From Heloderma charlesbogerti (taxonomy: Eukaryota > Chordata > Lepidosauria > Squamata > Helodermatidae), in the NCBI GenBank assembly GCA_026122225.1, contig JANEZZ010001872.1, positions 186,001 to 250,000 on the forward strand: 64,000 bases of DNA, in the 5' to 3' direction. The notes beneath the pieces are model-generated. The model saw only the letters and a list, made by a program, of their open reading frames with translations. It ran no database searches and was not told where the DNA came from. Shown piece after piece: positions 1 through 11,724 of this stretch (the stretch's first letter is position 1; the number at the start of each line of letters is the position of its first letter). Both the position numbers and the translations under genes were made by a program.

Positions 1-148
1 TAAATAATTTGGTGTCCTCCATAAACATGGTCACCTCACTTCTCACTCCTAATTCCAGATACTTTATGAACAAACTGAAAAGCATTGGTCCCAATACAGA
101 TTCCTTGGGGATCCCACTGTTTACATCCTTCCATTGGGAGAAGTTACT
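1..148 (-). mobile_element. CR1 LINE reverse-transcriptase fragment (3' side of L2 insertion)
   Basis: Read on the minus strand, this segment encodes a degraded CR1 RT core: a GxPxxSVLGPMLF-type block followed by a catalytic-box relative in which the expected FADD is degraded. It is contiguous in CR1 order with 3207-3475, so the plus-strand L2 at about 149-3206 was inserted between them. The fragment runs off the left edge. No clean duplication is visible at the L2 junctions; about three bases of the expected CR1 sequence appear to be missing. Confidence 0.7.
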
Positions 149-2993
149 GTGAGACACCCTCGGGTCTGGTGGTGCTGCTGCTGAATGCCAGGTCGGCCCA
201 AAATAAGACCTCCCTCATCCATGATTTGATTGTGGATGAGGGGGCTGACCTGGCATGTATTACTGAGACCTGGGTGGGGGAACTGGGAGGGGTCACTCTC
301 TCCCAGCTGTGCCCTCCTGGGTACTCGGTGCAGCACCAACACCAACTTGAGGGTTGGGGGGGGGGGGTTGCCATGGTCTATAGGAATTCAATCTCCCTCT
401 CCAGGCTTCCTGCTCATTCGAGTGCAGATCTTGAGTGTCTGTACCTTGTGTTGGGTACCCGGGACAGATTAGGGATTCTGTTGGTGTACCGCCCACCCCG
501 CTGCCCATCGGACTCCCTGCCTGAGCTAACGGAGGTGGTCTCGGACTTGGTGTTGAGGACCCCCAGGATGATGGTCCTGGGGGATCTCAACTTCCATGCC
601 GAGGCCGCTGTATCCGGGGTGGCTCAGGACTTCATGGCCGCCATGACAACCATGGGGCTGTCCCAACATGTCATCGGCCCAACGCATATAAAAGGACACA
701 CGCTTGATCTGGTTTTCTCGACTGGGCAGGTGGATGGTGATCTGAAAGTGGAGGAATTAACATCTGTCCCTTTGTCATGGTCAGATCACTTCCTGCTGAG
801 GTTTAGACTTCTGGCGGCCTTTCCCCTCTGCAAGTGTGGGGGACCTATTAAAATGGTCCGCCCCGGAGATTAATGGATTCCGATGGATTCCAGAGGGCTC
901 TGGGGGATTTTCCTGCTGGTATGGCTGGTGCTCCTGTCGAAGCCCAGGTCGCTCTGTGGAATGCAGAGATGACTCGGGCGGTTGACACGATCGCGCCCAA
1001 GCGCCCTCTCCCTCTGAGCAGAGCCCGGCCAGCTCCTTGGTATACACCTGAGCTGAGGGCAATGAAGCAAGAGGGGAGACAGCTAGAACGCAGGTGGAGG
1101 AAAACTTGTGCTGAGTCTGACCGAACACAGGTAAGAGCCCACTATCGAGCCTACTCTGTGGCGGTGAGGGTGGCAAAGAGGCAGTTCTTTTCCACCAGCA
1201 TTGCATCTTCTCAGTGTCATCCGGCGGAGCTTTTCCGAGTGGTTCATGGCCTGTTACATTCTGGGCCAGGGAGAGAGACGGTGGAACCCTCGGTAGCACG
1301 CTGTGACGAGTTTGCGCGGCACTTTGAGGATAAAGTCGCTCAGATTCGTCATGAATTGGACACCACCATTAATGCAGTTCCATTGGTAGAGGCGTTCAGA
1401 GCACCGTCTGGTCCAGTTTTATTGAATGAGTTTCAGTTACTGAGGCCTGAGGATGCGGACAAGGTGCTTGGCCAAGTCCGATCGACCACTTGTGTGCTTG
1501 ACCCTTGCCCTTCATGGCTTATTAAATCAAACAAGGAGGGGTTGTCCGGCTGGGTCCAGGAGGTTGTAAATTCCTCCTTGAGAGATGGAGTGGTGCCTGC
1601 TGCTTTAAAAGAGGCAGTAATTAGACCACTCCTGAAAAAGCCTAACCTGGACCCAGAGGATGTAAACAATTATAGGCCAGTGGCCAACATCCCCTTCCTG
1701 GGCAAGGTGCTTGAGCGGGTGGTTGTAGGACAGCTCCAGGCACTCTTGAATGAAATGGATTATCTAGATCCATTTCAATCGGGCTTCAGGCCTGGTTTTG
1801 GAAAGGAAACTGCCTTGGTCGCCCTGTGGGATGACCTCTGCCGGGAGAGGGACAGGGGGAGTGCGACCCTGTTGATTCTCCTGGACCTCTCAGTGGCTTT
1901 CGATACCATCGACCATGGTATCCTTCTGGATAGGTTGTCTGGTTTGGGAGTTGGAGGCACTGCACTACAGTGGTTCCGCTCCTACTTGGATGGCTGATTC
2001 CAGAAGGTGGTGCTGGGGGATTATTGCTCTGTGCCATGGCAATTGTGCCATGGGGTTCCACAGGGCTCTATTTTATCCCCCATGCTGTTTAACATCTACA
2101 TGAAACCGCTGGGGGAGGTTATCCGGAGGTGTGGGCTGAGGTGCCATCAATATGCGGATGACACCCAGCTCTACCTCTCTTTCTCATCAAAACCAGGTGA
2201 GGCAGTGGCTGTTCTGAACCAGTGCCTGGGCACGGTAATGGACTGGATGAGGGCTAATAAACTGAAACTCAATCCAGACAAGACGGAGGTACTGTTAGTG
2301 GGTGGTTCGTCTGCCTGGCTAGGTGATATTCAACCTGTTCTGGAGGGGGTTGCACTCCCCCTAAAGGATCAGGTTCGTAGTTTGGGGGTGCTCTTGGATC
2401 CAGAACTGTCACTTGAGGCACAGGTGAACTCAGTGGCACGGAGCACTTTTTATCAGCTTAGGCTAGTATACCAACTACGCCCTTATCTGGACAGAGATAG
2501 CCTAGCTACAGTTATCCATGCACTGATAACTTCTTGTCTGGATTACTGCAATGCGTTATACGTGGGGCTGCCTTTGAAAACGGTCCGGAAACTTCAGCTG
2601 GTCCAAAATAGGGCAGCAAGATTGTTAACAGGGACTGGCCTGCGAGCTCATATTACGCCAGTACTTTTCCAGCTGCACTGGCTGCCAGTCCATTTCTGGG
2701 CCAGATTCAAAGTGCTGGTGTTAACATTCAAAGCCCTTAACGGCTTGGGGCCAGGTTACCTGAAGGATCGCCTCCTCCCATATGTGCCTGCCCGGACCTT
2801 AAGATCATCATCAGCGGCCCTTCTCCGTGAGCCCCTGCCAAAGGAAGTGAGGCAGGTGGCTACTAGGAGGAGGGCTTTTTCTGTTGTGGCACCCCGGCTC
2901 TGGAATGAGCTCCCTAGTGAGGTTCGCCTGGCGCCTACATTGTACTCCTTTCGGCGCCAGGTGAAGACCTTTTTATTTTCCCAGGCATTTTAG
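149..2993 (+). pseudogene. L2 ORF2: endonuclease-reverse transcriptase, one frameshift and one stop
   Basis: The endonuclease lies in one frame to a stop at 871-873. Visible APE-type motifs are LLNARSAQ, ACITETW, GDLNFHAE and WSDHFLLRF. The frame shifts by one base near 860, and the reading continues from about 873 as RPRRLMDS into the RT. RT motifs include [25 protein letters not shown] and YADDTQLYL, so the catalytic aspartates are intact. A TGA at 1995-1997 interrupts the RT between DLSVAFD and GVPQGS; the frame then stays open to TAA at 2993. The C-terminal region has [12 protein letters not shown] and [10 protein letters not shown], typical of L2 proteins. The 5' end lacks an initiator. 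Two lesions make it non-functional as it stands. Confidence 0.88.
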
Positions 2994-3206
2994 CTTTCTA
3001 AATTTTTATCTTTGCTGTTTTAAATCTGTATTTTAAACTCCTGTACTGCTGCTAGGTTTTATTGTGGTTGTATTGTTATATTGTGGTTTTAATGTTCTAT
3101 ATATTTTAAATTGTTTTATTGTGTGTTGTTTGGTTTTAGTTTTTGTGAACCGCCCAGAGAGCTTTGGCTATTGGGCGGTATAGAAATAAATAAATAAATA
3201 AATAAA
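149..3206 (+). mobile_element. L2-type LINE, nearly complete EN-RT region plus 3' tail
   Basis: This is a 5'-truncated L2-clade LINE. An endonuclease-RT coding region is followed by a 3'UTR of about 210 bp. The 3'UTR ends with the motif around 3148-3180 (GAACCGCCCAGAGAGC, then TTGGGCGGTATAGAAA) and an (AAAT)n tail. The same 3' end recurs in opposite orientation at 46322-46584 and in a diverged form at 4301-4401. ORF1 is absent. The element lies in a minus-strand CR1 whose pieces flank it on both sides. It is only lightly damaged, so it is younger than its CR1 host. Confidence 0.88.
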
Positions 3207-3475
3207 CTTATTCCTACTCTCTGCTTTCTGTTCTTTAACCAGTTTCTGATCCATAAGAGGACCTCTCCTCTTATTCCATGACTGCTAAGTTTGTTCAGGA
3301 GTCCCTGGTGAGTGCCATCATCAAAAGCCGTTTATAAGTCCAAGTAAACAATGTCTACTGGATCACCCCTGTCCACATGTTTATTGACACTCTTACAGAA
3401 CTCTGAAAGGTTAGTGAGACAGGACTTACTTTTGAGGAAGCCATGATTATTCTTTTTCAGCAGGGCTTGTAATAA
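3207..3475 (-). mobile_element. CR1 LINE RT fragment (5' side of L2 insertion)
   Basis: The reverse complement encodes a decayed CR1 segment (HGF, SCLTNL, then a VDIVYLD-type block and a HQ-LL block). It aligns by eye with the plus-strand CR1 at about 48020-48480. It resumes CR1 order directly from 1-148 once the L2 is removed. The CR1 similarity fades near 3475. Confidence 0.72.
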
Positions 3476-4300
3476 TATCACAAACAGATCCCTTTGACTC
3501 TATCTTCAACGTGGCTAATGGAGATGATTTAGCGCTAGCAAACGGACCCAGCTTCAAGCAGGTTGGGAAGAGCCCTTAGTTTGGTACAACAAAGCCTTAT
3601 GCAGAGTTGGATACATGAAGCCAGCAAGCAAAGTTACGCAGCTGCCAGATTTGGACACATTATGCCTGCCCTGGCCTTAGGCACAGCCCCTGCCATGGTG
3701 ACCCCCATAGCCCTTTGAGGGAGGGGTCTGTTTTGTTCTTTGTCTCCGTAAGACTGCCTTGAGCTTCCCTCTCTGTCAGCCATGACTCTCTTCTTCTCTG
3801 CTCTTCCTTCTCTTCCCCTCCCACCACATCAACTGCCAATGTTATTCTTCTGTTACCTGAGCAACTCGCTCTGTCCCCCAGCCTCTGCTGTATCTGTGTG
3901 ATAATATAGGCTGCATATCTGATGGCAGACAAAAATGTCACTATGCCTAAAACTGTCCCATATAGAGGTACAAGTTTCATAACACTTGGAGGTACAGTTT
4001 GAATCCATTAAGGACATACGGATAAACACTTCGGTTTATATAAAGAAGAGGATGATGACAGGAAAAACTGTGAGAATACTGATCATTTGGCACACATATA
4101 AATGTTGGTAGGATGCAAATCATTTTGCTTTCAAAGTTTAAAATAGTATATGTTGATAAGGCAGGATGACATCATACTTGTCTATGAGTGGATTCCTAGG
4201 AATATAGGAAGCTTCCTTAGCATGTCACTTGATAGTTTGAGATCGTTGTTTTCATTCTCTGCTGCTGAAATTTTTGCTGCTGCATTATGTATTCTCATCC
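3476..4300. other. Unassigned stretch
   Basis: I recognise no gene or repeat family here. Reading frames are short, and the 106-codon minus-strand frame near 3660-3980 has no recognisable domain. Confidence 0.4.
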
Positions 4301-4401
4301 TTATGGCTTATAATTGTGTTTTAACATTTTATTGTTATTATAAGCCACCCAGAGAATTTGGTTATCGGACAGCAAATAAATACTATTAAATAAATAAATA
4401 A
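4301..4401 (+). mobile_element. L2-like LINE 3' end
   Basis: A diverged copy of the L2 3' terminal motif (AAGCCACCCAGAGAATTTGG, followed by a TCGGACAGC-type motif) ends in an (AAAT)n tail. It matches the 3' end of the L2 at 3148-3206 with many substitutions. Only the 3' end is present, as expected for 5' truncation. Confidence 0.6.
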
Positions 4402-4566
4402 TAGCAAAATAAATAGCAAGTCATATTCAGAAACCCTCTTCTCATGCTTCCATGCACACAATCAATGCATGGGTTGGGCCTGGATCTAGGTGCATGCAAC
4501 TGGGCAGGCTGAAGCAGACTTCCCCACTCCTCCTCCCCATGGCAATGCCTCCAGCCCACCATAAAC

Positions 4567-5410
4567 TAGGGATGGCAGAGAATTCCGCCACGGATCTCGG
4601 TGAGGCTGAATGCCAGTGCATTCAGCCCTCTGAACTCTGTGTCGGAACGGCCTGCCCCCCTGCCCCCCGCCCCCCCCCGCGGATACCCCCCGGGACAAGA
4701 CTTACCTGGGGCAGATCTCCCGGGCGGTGGCGGCTCCAGCGGCGGCGGCTGCAGCGGCCGGTCTTCTGACCAGCTGCCGCAGCCACCATTTCCAGTGTTT
4801 AAAAAAAAAAGACGTGATAGGCTATGTAAATCTTTACATAGCCTATCACGTCTGACTTTTAAAAATCAAACGCGTGTACGCAAATGGCGGCGGCTACAGC
4901 CACCGCCATTTGCGTTCCTTATTTTGGCCCATCTTAGTCTACGTAAATATTTATGTAGACTAAGATGGCAAAAATAAGGGAGAACGCAAATAGCGTCCGC
5001 TACGCTATTTGTGTTCCCCTTATTTTCGCCGTCTTAGTCTACATAAATTTTTACGTAGACTAAGACGGGCCAAAATAAGGAACGCAAATAACAGCGGCCG
5101 TAGCAGCCACCATTTGCATACACGCGTTTTTTGTTTTTCTTTAAAGGCAGACGTGATAGGCTACATAAAGATTTACGTAGCCTATCACAGCTGACTACAG
5201 GGACACAAACAGCGGCGGCTATGGCTGCCGCCATTTGCGTCCCTGCTAGCCAGCGGCCGGATGTCCGGCTGCTGGCGGAGCCGGCCGGTGGCTCCGCGGA
5301 ATCCCCACAGAGCGGAGCCAGCCAGCCAGGATTCCAGGGGGAGGGACGGAGCACCTCCCCGCCCAGCGGAACCCGGCGGAGACAGGCAAGGGCAATTTCG
5401 TACATCCCTA
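4567..5410. mobile_element. PoP1: hAT-like palindromic MITE (S end left, D end right)
   Basis: The element begins TAGGGATG and ends CATCCCTA, and is flanked by a perfect 8-bp duplication, CCATAAAC, at 4559-4566 and 5411-5418. The S end has a nested hairpin (about 4580-4660). The body has hairpins at 4813-4852 (GATAGGCTATGTAAA / TTTACATAGCCTATC), 4932-4967 and 5033-5068 (TCTACGTAAAT-type), and a central hairpin with AACGCAAATAGCG arms near 4981-5017. ATGGCGGC-type motifs occur in inverted pairs. The D end carries GC-rich repeats. No transposase is encoded. The 8-bp duplication and YARNG-type ends place it with hAT; which autonomous element mobilised it is unknown. Confidence 0.9.
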
Positions 5411-6164
5411 CCATAAACGCTATGCTGGGAGCAGAAGGGGCCTTCCATGAGCTTCCCCTTCTCCCTGCACTGAAGCCTTCACCATTCAGTAGGGTTCGTT
5501 TTTGCCCTCCAGACACCCCTGTGAATTCAGAAATAAATAAACAAAAAGTGTCCAGAGCGCTATGGAGCACTAAGAAGGTCAAATTTAGCTTGTCTGCAAG
5601 CTAAATTTTACCCTTTCAGGGCTCTGTAGCTCTAGAGCCCTAAAAGGATCACATGTAGTTTTGACCTTTTTGGTACCCTATAGTGCTGTAGAAGCCATTT
5701 TTTATTAATAAAGTAAAATAAATGTAACTTTTTTTGCAGGGGATGAGGACAGTGGGGGGCTGCACTGGGGGCAGCACAGGGTACATGAAGCCTATGGGCC
5801 ACATGTTACCCACCCCTGGTATATTTCATAGCACAGTCAGGAACCCATACACACATAGATCCTATCTTTGCCTTCTGCCCAGGAGGTGAGGGTGAGAACA
5901 GCAGATGCCCACAGGTCAGGAAGTAAGCCCAAGTAGCCATGACCTTTCACTTCTTCACACATTGAATGAATGTGTGGATGGAAGAGTGAGAAGTGGGCTA
6001 TTGAAAGCTTGGAATATTTCTGAAAGGCCAGTGTAATTTTTGTTCTGACATTGGTAATGACAACACTGCTATATTGAACCATCATTTGGTTCAGATGTGA
6101 ATTTTTATTGGACCAGATGGGGCGGTACTGCTTAATAGCCAACAATGCATTCTGACAAATTTCT
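5411..6164. other. Unassigned stretch with a small perfect hairpin
   Basis: No family is recognised. A short perfect inverted repeat lies at about 5581-5609 (AAATTTAGCTTG / CAAGCTAAATTT) inside a weaker foldback from about 5548 to 5695. Confidence 0.4.
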
Positions 6165-6600
6165 TAGGGATGTATGAAAGTGACTTACCTTTCACGGATT
6201 ATGTTGATGGTCGGGGAGAGGCGTTCCGTCCCTCCCCCTGGAATCCTCAACGGGGGGAGGCGATCCGTTCCTCCCCCCCGGAATCCTCGATGGCCAGCTG
6301 TGCTCCGCGGCAGCTCCGCGGAGCAGCCAGCCAGTCCCAGCCCAGCCCAGAGCCATCCGCAGCCAGATTTCCAGCCGCGAAGGGCTCTGGTGGGGGGAAC
6401 TGCATATGCAAATGGTGGCAGCTATGGCTGCCGCCATTTGCATTCCTTATTTTTGGCCATCTGAATCTACATAAATATTTACGTAGACTATGATGGAGAA
6501 AATAAAGGGGAACACAAAGAGCGTAGCGGGCGCTATTTGCGTCCCTTTTTGATTCCCCTTTTTAGCCTACGTAAATCTTTATGTAGGCTAAAACGGCGAA
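6165..6600. mobile_element. PoP2: truncated palindromic hAT-like MITE (D end only)
   Basis: It begins TAGGGATGTATGAAAGTGAC with the inward complement of GTAAGT (ACTTACC), then tandem GC-rich units (about 6215-6295), a CTCCGCGG-rich inverted repeat, an ATGGCGGC inverted pair and TACGTA hairpins. It stops abruptly inside the region following the last hairpin, where CR1 sequence begins. The S end is missing and no duplication can be tested. A deletion or recombination after insertion is the simplest explanation. Confidence 0.8.
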
Positions 6601-7412
6601 ATCCAAGGTACGCGTTTGACTACACTCAGCTTTTGCTTCCCTTAGAGCCAAGAACTCAAGTACAACATGGTCGCCTTCCCCCAGAGTTCCTGTAACTGCT
6701 ACTTTATCCACTAAGTCATCACTGTTGGTTAGGATCAAGTCAAGGATAGCCGATCCTCTAGTTCCTTCCTCTACTTTCTGTAGGAGGAAGTTATCCGCAC
6801 ACAAGTCAGAAATTTCCTGGAGGGGCCATGTTTTGCAGAGTTCGTATCCCAACAAATATCAGGGAAATTGAAGTCCCCCATTACTACTACATCATGCTTC
6901 CTTAAAACATTGGCTATTTGCTTTTCGAAAGTTTCATCCTCGTCTTCTCCTTGATTGGGTGGCCGGTAGTAGACTCCGACCACCAGGTTCCTTTTATTCT
7001 TTGCTCCATTTATTTTGATCCAGATGCTCTCGATGGGGCTACCAAGCTCATCCTCCTGTATTTCTGTGCAGAGATATGTATTTTTCACATACAGTGCAAC
7101 CCCACCTCCCTTTCTGTTCCTCCTGTTCTTTTTGAACAAGTTATATCCTTCAGTTGCTGTATTCCAGTCATGAGAGTCATCCCACCAAGTCTCAGTTATA
7201 CCTATCAAGTCATAATTTCCCTCCTGTATTAAGAGTTCAAGTTTGTTCTGTTTGTTTCCCATACTCTGGGCATTAGTATATAGATATCGAAGACCATGTG
7301 CTTCATAGTCTGGCTTTCTTCCTACATGTGTCTGAAGATTATTATTGGGTGCTATCAGAGCTGTTCTCTCCATTGCAGTGCATGCGCCTACGTCCATTGT
7401 TACCCCCAACAT
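6601..7412 (-). pseudogene. CR1 ORF2 endonuclease domain, 3'-truncated
   Basis: The APE-type endonuclease is readable with motifs LRYLYTNAQSMGNK, LIGITETWWDD, GGGVALYVK, VGVYYRPPN and VMGDFNFPD. A frame interruption occurs near 6800-6850. Past it the frame resumes with ILDLILTNSD and GDHVVLEF, then TRTLDF at the PoP2 junction. The RT that should follow is absent. The proposed start at 7412 (MLGVTMD) gives a short leader before the endonuclease; other starts are possible. Confidence 0.78.
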
Positions 7413-7439
7413 TACATCTCCCTTCCCCGTAGGATTCAG

Positions 7440-8466
7440 TTTAAAGCCCTCCTGATGAAGTTCTTCATGCTGTGGCCAAACACATTCTTCCCATCCTTTG
7501 TGAGGTGCAACCCGTCCCTTGCCAACAGCCCATCTTCCAGGAAGTATAGCCCATGGTCCCAGAATTCAAATCTCTCTCATCGGCACCACCTTCATAGCCA
7601 GTCATTCACCCGGATTATTTGTCATTCCCTTTCTATCCCTCTTCTAACTACTGGAAGGATGGATGAGAAAACTATCTGGGCCCCAAAGGTCTTGAGTTTC
7701 CTTCCCAAAGCTTCAAAGTGAAAGTCTGACGTGATTTCTTCATAGCTCCGCTTGGTGGTATCATTTGTTCCCACATGGATGAGAAGAAAGGGATACCTGT
7801 CAGTGGGCTTTATCGGTGCAGGCAACCTTTCAGTCACGTCTCTAATCCGTCCTCCCGGGAGACAACATACCTGGTGAGTCCACGGGTCTTCACGACATAC
7901 TTGGGTCTCGATCCCATGCAGCAAGGAGTCCCCCACTACTACCACTCTTCTCTTCTTCTTGTTGTAGGCCTTGGTTTCATCGCCTCTGTTTGACTGACCT
8001 TCAGCCTCTTGCTCACTCTCATGTAGGTTCCCCTGTGATTCTTCCTCTGAAGGCTGTCCTCCAGTCTCATCCGCAAGTACCAGGAATCAGTTCCACAGCT
8101 CCGCTGCTTCCACTGGTGCAGAGTGGCATCTAGTTCTTCTTCTCCTAACTGCCACCCTTTTCCAAGGAGTATCCTCTACTCCATTTTCTTCACCTCAGCA
8201 TTTCTTACTGCCTCATCTTGCTGTTGCTCTTCAAGCTTCTGGTCTTCCCTTTGCTGCTGTAGTTCCCCCATTCTGTCCAAGAACTCGTCGTGTTCTCTTA
8301 TTCCCCGGAGGGTCGACAGCCGCCTCTCCAGCCCACTTACTTTTTCTTCCAGCAGCGTGATCAACTTGCACTTGTTGCAGGTGTAGGCCATGTTGTTCTC
8401 AGGCAAGAAAAGAAACATTGCACACACCTTGCAGGTCACCACCACTGGAGAGTCCTGTCCTTCCAT
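7440..8466 (-). pseudogene. CR1 ORF1: Cys-rich finger, coiled coil and SGNH/GDSL esterase-like domain, frameshifted
   Basis: The start at 8466 (MEGQDSPVV) leads into a CKVC...CNKC motif, which could be a zinc-binding finger, then a Glu/Gln-rich heptad-like stretch to about 8176. After frame disruptions, 7945-7622 encodes an esterase-like module with VVVGDSLLHG (GDS block), PGGRIRDV and LLIHVGTNDT (the block with the conserved Asn and Asp). These are known features of CR1 ORF1 proteins. The disruptions between about 8176 and 7945, and at 7622, make it a pseudogene. Confidence 0.75.
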
Positions 8467-8823
8467 TGCCTCTTTTCCCTTTTTGTGTCTAGCTTTGTGA
8501 TTGTTCTAGACTAGCCTGTGCCTGCTCCTCTACTCAGTAGAGGTTAAAAGCAGAGTCCCACTGGTGTGGAAGTGTGTGTTACAAGACAAATAAATGGAAA
8601 AAAGTTAGTTAAAAAAAAAAATGGAAAAAAAATGGTAGGGGCCTCCCCCTTGACCTCCCCTGCTGAACTCCCCTGGCCAACTCCTGTTTGCTCCCCCTGT
8701 TCGCTCACTCTGTTCGCTCGCTCTCTGGGAGCTTGCCTGCTTCTGTAGTCCCTGGACCAGCTGGAGCAGCTTGCTCTGCTCTGCTCTGTTCAGCCAGGAG
8801 GCGGGAAACAGACTCAAGTCCTA

Positions 8824-9056
8824 TTCAGACATTCTAAACCTGAATAGAGCAAACACATGAGGAGAGGGAGCACTCCAGCATCATCACATCTGTTACCCTC
8901 AACTCATGGTGAGCAACTGTCTGAAGAGGAGAGACTCCTGTGTCTGTAGAAGTTCTACATACAATCAAGAATGCCAGAAAACCACGGATACAGGGTGGGG
9001 GCTGGAGCACTCCCTCTCCTCACGTGTTTGCCCCTTTCATGTTCAGAATGCCTGAA
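8824..9056. repeat. Foldback (inverted repeat) element
   Basis: A left arm at 8824-8879 pairs with a right arm at 9001-9056. The best stretch is CATGAGGAGAGGGAGCACTC against GAGTGCTCCCTCTCCTCACG in complement. The arms are about 56 bp with a spacer of about 120 bp. It abuts the 5' end of the CR1. It is probably a MITE, but no duplication was confirmed. Confidence 0.6.
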
Positions 9057-10613
9057 AGCAGAGTAGGATAGAGTGGCAGTGTGATGTCTCATTGGGGATT
9101 GCTGAGGCATACCCTGCCTTAGCGGATCCCAATGCAGTGTCCCACCCCTAATGCCACTCACCTGTCAACCAAGGCAGACTGTCTGGGGTTGACATTGACT
9201 GCCTTCCCATTGGCTGATTCTCATGAAACACACTTCATTGGAAAGCTCTTGATGCGCAGATTCCATGAACAATGGTTTTCGCTATAATTCAAAATGGGGA
9301 GTTTATGTCCATAAAGTGTCTTTTGTTTGTTTTTTAAGAGTTAGGCTATCTTCTATAACAATGTATTATACACTTTTATTTTTAATACCAAAAATGTCAA
9401 GTATAATTAAACATACATAATTAATTGCAAATTGGAACACAATGAAATATGAACACAAAAAGGTCTCTGCACACCTTTATAAACAGAGGTGCAGGCCAAA
9501 GTACAGTGATATGCCAATAACCTACGGCCTGTAAACAAATCATGAAGGGATTGAGACACTTACAGTTAAAAGTAACCCAGTCAAAGTTTAGTTGTTGTTC
9601 AGAAAGGAAGTCTCTAGCTGTTACATTTAACAAAATACTATTTAAATATCTACGCATTACTAACATGCCTAGATGTCAAATCCTTACTGGTAACAGTAAC
9701 TGGCGCAGGGCAGTAAGCCTACCCTGCGCTTCCTAAGCTAGCCTGTTGCCTTCAGGTGCAGTGGAGGATGCTGTCCCATCGCTACTGTCGAAGGAAGATT
9801 CAAGTGCCAATCCAGTTGACTTCTGTACTGGAATTGGGGTAGGGGTGTCACCACATTGTCCTTTGCTTAGGGCAGGAAAACATCTTGGGCCAACCCTGCT
9901 TCACAATGGGAAAGCACATGCCCTAGATTTGAACATACAAGTATGTGCATTTATCATATTTACATCTGGCAGCTAGTAGTTTGGGCTCATGTGTAATTTC
10001 ATGGCAAAATTTATGATAAGCATATCTTATCAATGCCTCTTTCATTGAAGAATAGCCAGAGTGTTGCTCTCTCACGTGTGGCTTGTAGCTGTGAGGACAT
10101 CATCAGGCCTGCCACCATCACTACACAGAAAGAACACACTTCATTATCTGGATATCTATTTGGCCAATGTCATTGTATAAGCTGTTTTTGGCAAGCTTGG
10201 GGCGGGGGGTCCTTTTTAGGTATAAATGGAAAATAATGGATTGAAAACTCCATTTTAGGGGGGCAAGGGGAGCTATTGCGAAATGAACTGGTTTATTGGA
10301 TTGCTATGCAAGCACCATATGATACTTGTTGTAGCGTGGGCCTTTCCTTTTCCAAAATGTGAACTGAACGTATTGAAGAGTAATAGGATTGGCTTTAGGG
10401 TTTTCGCTAGCAGAAATCCATCTATAGAACACTCCTGCTAGAGGAAGGATGGGAGGCAACTTTCAAAGTAATGCAGTACCTGCTGCTCCCCTGTCCTTAT
10501 GTGCAGAGGGTCCCCGCACCCCCTAATCTGAAGCTCTGATTGCTGGGTTCCAAACACTAGGAAGTGCCTGTGCATGTCCAGGAGGTTCACGCATTGCAGA
10601 TGTTCTCATAATG
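9057..10613. other. Unassigned stretch
   Basis: I see no gene, RNA or recognised repeat. Frames are at most about 80 codons and have no recognisable domains. Confidence 0.4.
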
Positions 10614-10985
10614 CAGGGGCATTGAACCTCTTTCAGCCCAAGGGCCAAATTCCATGTTGGAGAAGCCCTCAGGGGTTGCATTTCAGTGGTGGGAGGGGCC
10701 AAGGCAAACAATGGTGGCACCTAATTTCCCCAAATACCACCATATTTTAGCTTACTCTTACTGCCAGGAACAAAGCCTTAGGAGAGGCATTTCAATCTTT
10801 TGGAATGGGGAAAAAGTGCACAACAGCCAGGAAACCACAAAATGACTGGAGGTCAGGGGAAAGGGGTGGGGCCAGTGGAAACAGGCATGGCCATCTGGGG
10901 AACCCTGGAAGGCCGGATTGGAACTGGAGGGGCAGGGCCAACAGAGGATATAGCAGTGAGGGCAGGGCAAGTGGGGTATCCCCCC
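10614..10985 (+). mobile_element. hAT/Charlie-like DNA element fragment
   Basis: It starts CAGGGGC and continues AACCTCTTTCAGCC, then GGGCCAAATTCCA and GGAGAGGCATTTCAA. The same order is found inverted at 28200-28590 and, interrupted, from 45243 to 46625. CAGGGGT-like ends fit hAT/Charlie non-autonomous elements. The right end was not located. Confidence 0.5.
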
Positions 10986-11724
10986 CCCATCTCCCTCTAT
11001 CTCCTATTGCGGCCATGGTATCATCCCACTGAAGAATACTAGGTATGTCCCATATGCCACTATTGTAGCCACCAGCCATCAAGGCCACTGAGCATACAGT
11101 TATGCTATACAGAAGTCTAAGAATGGACATCTTTTGAACTAGACACAACATGATTCCACTACCATTTGACGCATGATCGCTTTAAAAAATATATTAAAAA
11201 TCCTACTGTATCTACATACTTTTTTGTTCATCTTTTCTAACCAAATAAACATTGCCAAAAGTCTTTTGTTTTAACACAAATCTAAAATAAATAGAATGTA
11301 TTCCCATGTCACAAAACTTTAAAACCCCTTTTTCTGGGCTGCTTTATTAACTCCTGTCCTTGATTCTTACTCATTGTTAGCAGTTCTGTCATGGCCGTTA
11401 AATGATTGGGTTGATCCTCTTGGCTTTCATGAAGTTAGCACCTAAGATCAATGAAACATCTTGATAATTAATCACTTCGAGAGTGAGAACCTCTGTCAAA
11501 TTAAGCTTTAATCTTTTACAGCTCAGGCCTCATAGTTCTCAGGGCTCTTAGCTGCTACACTTCACAGAATGTCATTGTCTTCAAATTAAGGTATTATCCC
11601 TCAGAGGCACAGAAAAGCTCAACTATTCTTAATGGCTTCAAATTTCAAGATAAATCTGGCTGAAATATTTGCTTTGAACATGCCAGCCTATTCAAATATT
11701 CTTGGTTTAAAAAAATAAAACTTC

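Larger units (their letters stand above)
6601..8815 (-). mobile_element. CR1 LINE, 5' half including 5'UTR, minus strand
   Basis: Read on the minus strand, this CR1 copy runs from its 5'UTR (about 8815-8467) through a decayed ORF1 to the endonuclease part of ORF2, ending at the fusion with PoP2. The 5'UTR is rich in short GAGCGAAC-type repeats. Retention of the 5' end with loss of the RT and 3' half is unusual, because CR1 insertions are normally 5'-truncated. The 3' half was therefore probably lost after insertion. Confidence 0.8.

Noticed and set aside
4600..4977. Open frames across PoP elements (for example 125 codons here, and many Ala/Arg-rich frames at other copies)
   Set aside because: They arise because GC-rich stems lack stop codons and read open on both strands. 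They differ between copies except for the short S-end MAxAAGRKT frame, which is reported as a finding and not as a gene.
1..8815. CR1 pieces at 1-3475 and 6601-8815 as a single element
   Set aside because: The order on the minus strand is compatible, but the roughly 900 bp of RT linking the two parts was not found between them, and the intervening DNA is unrelated, so they are kept separate.
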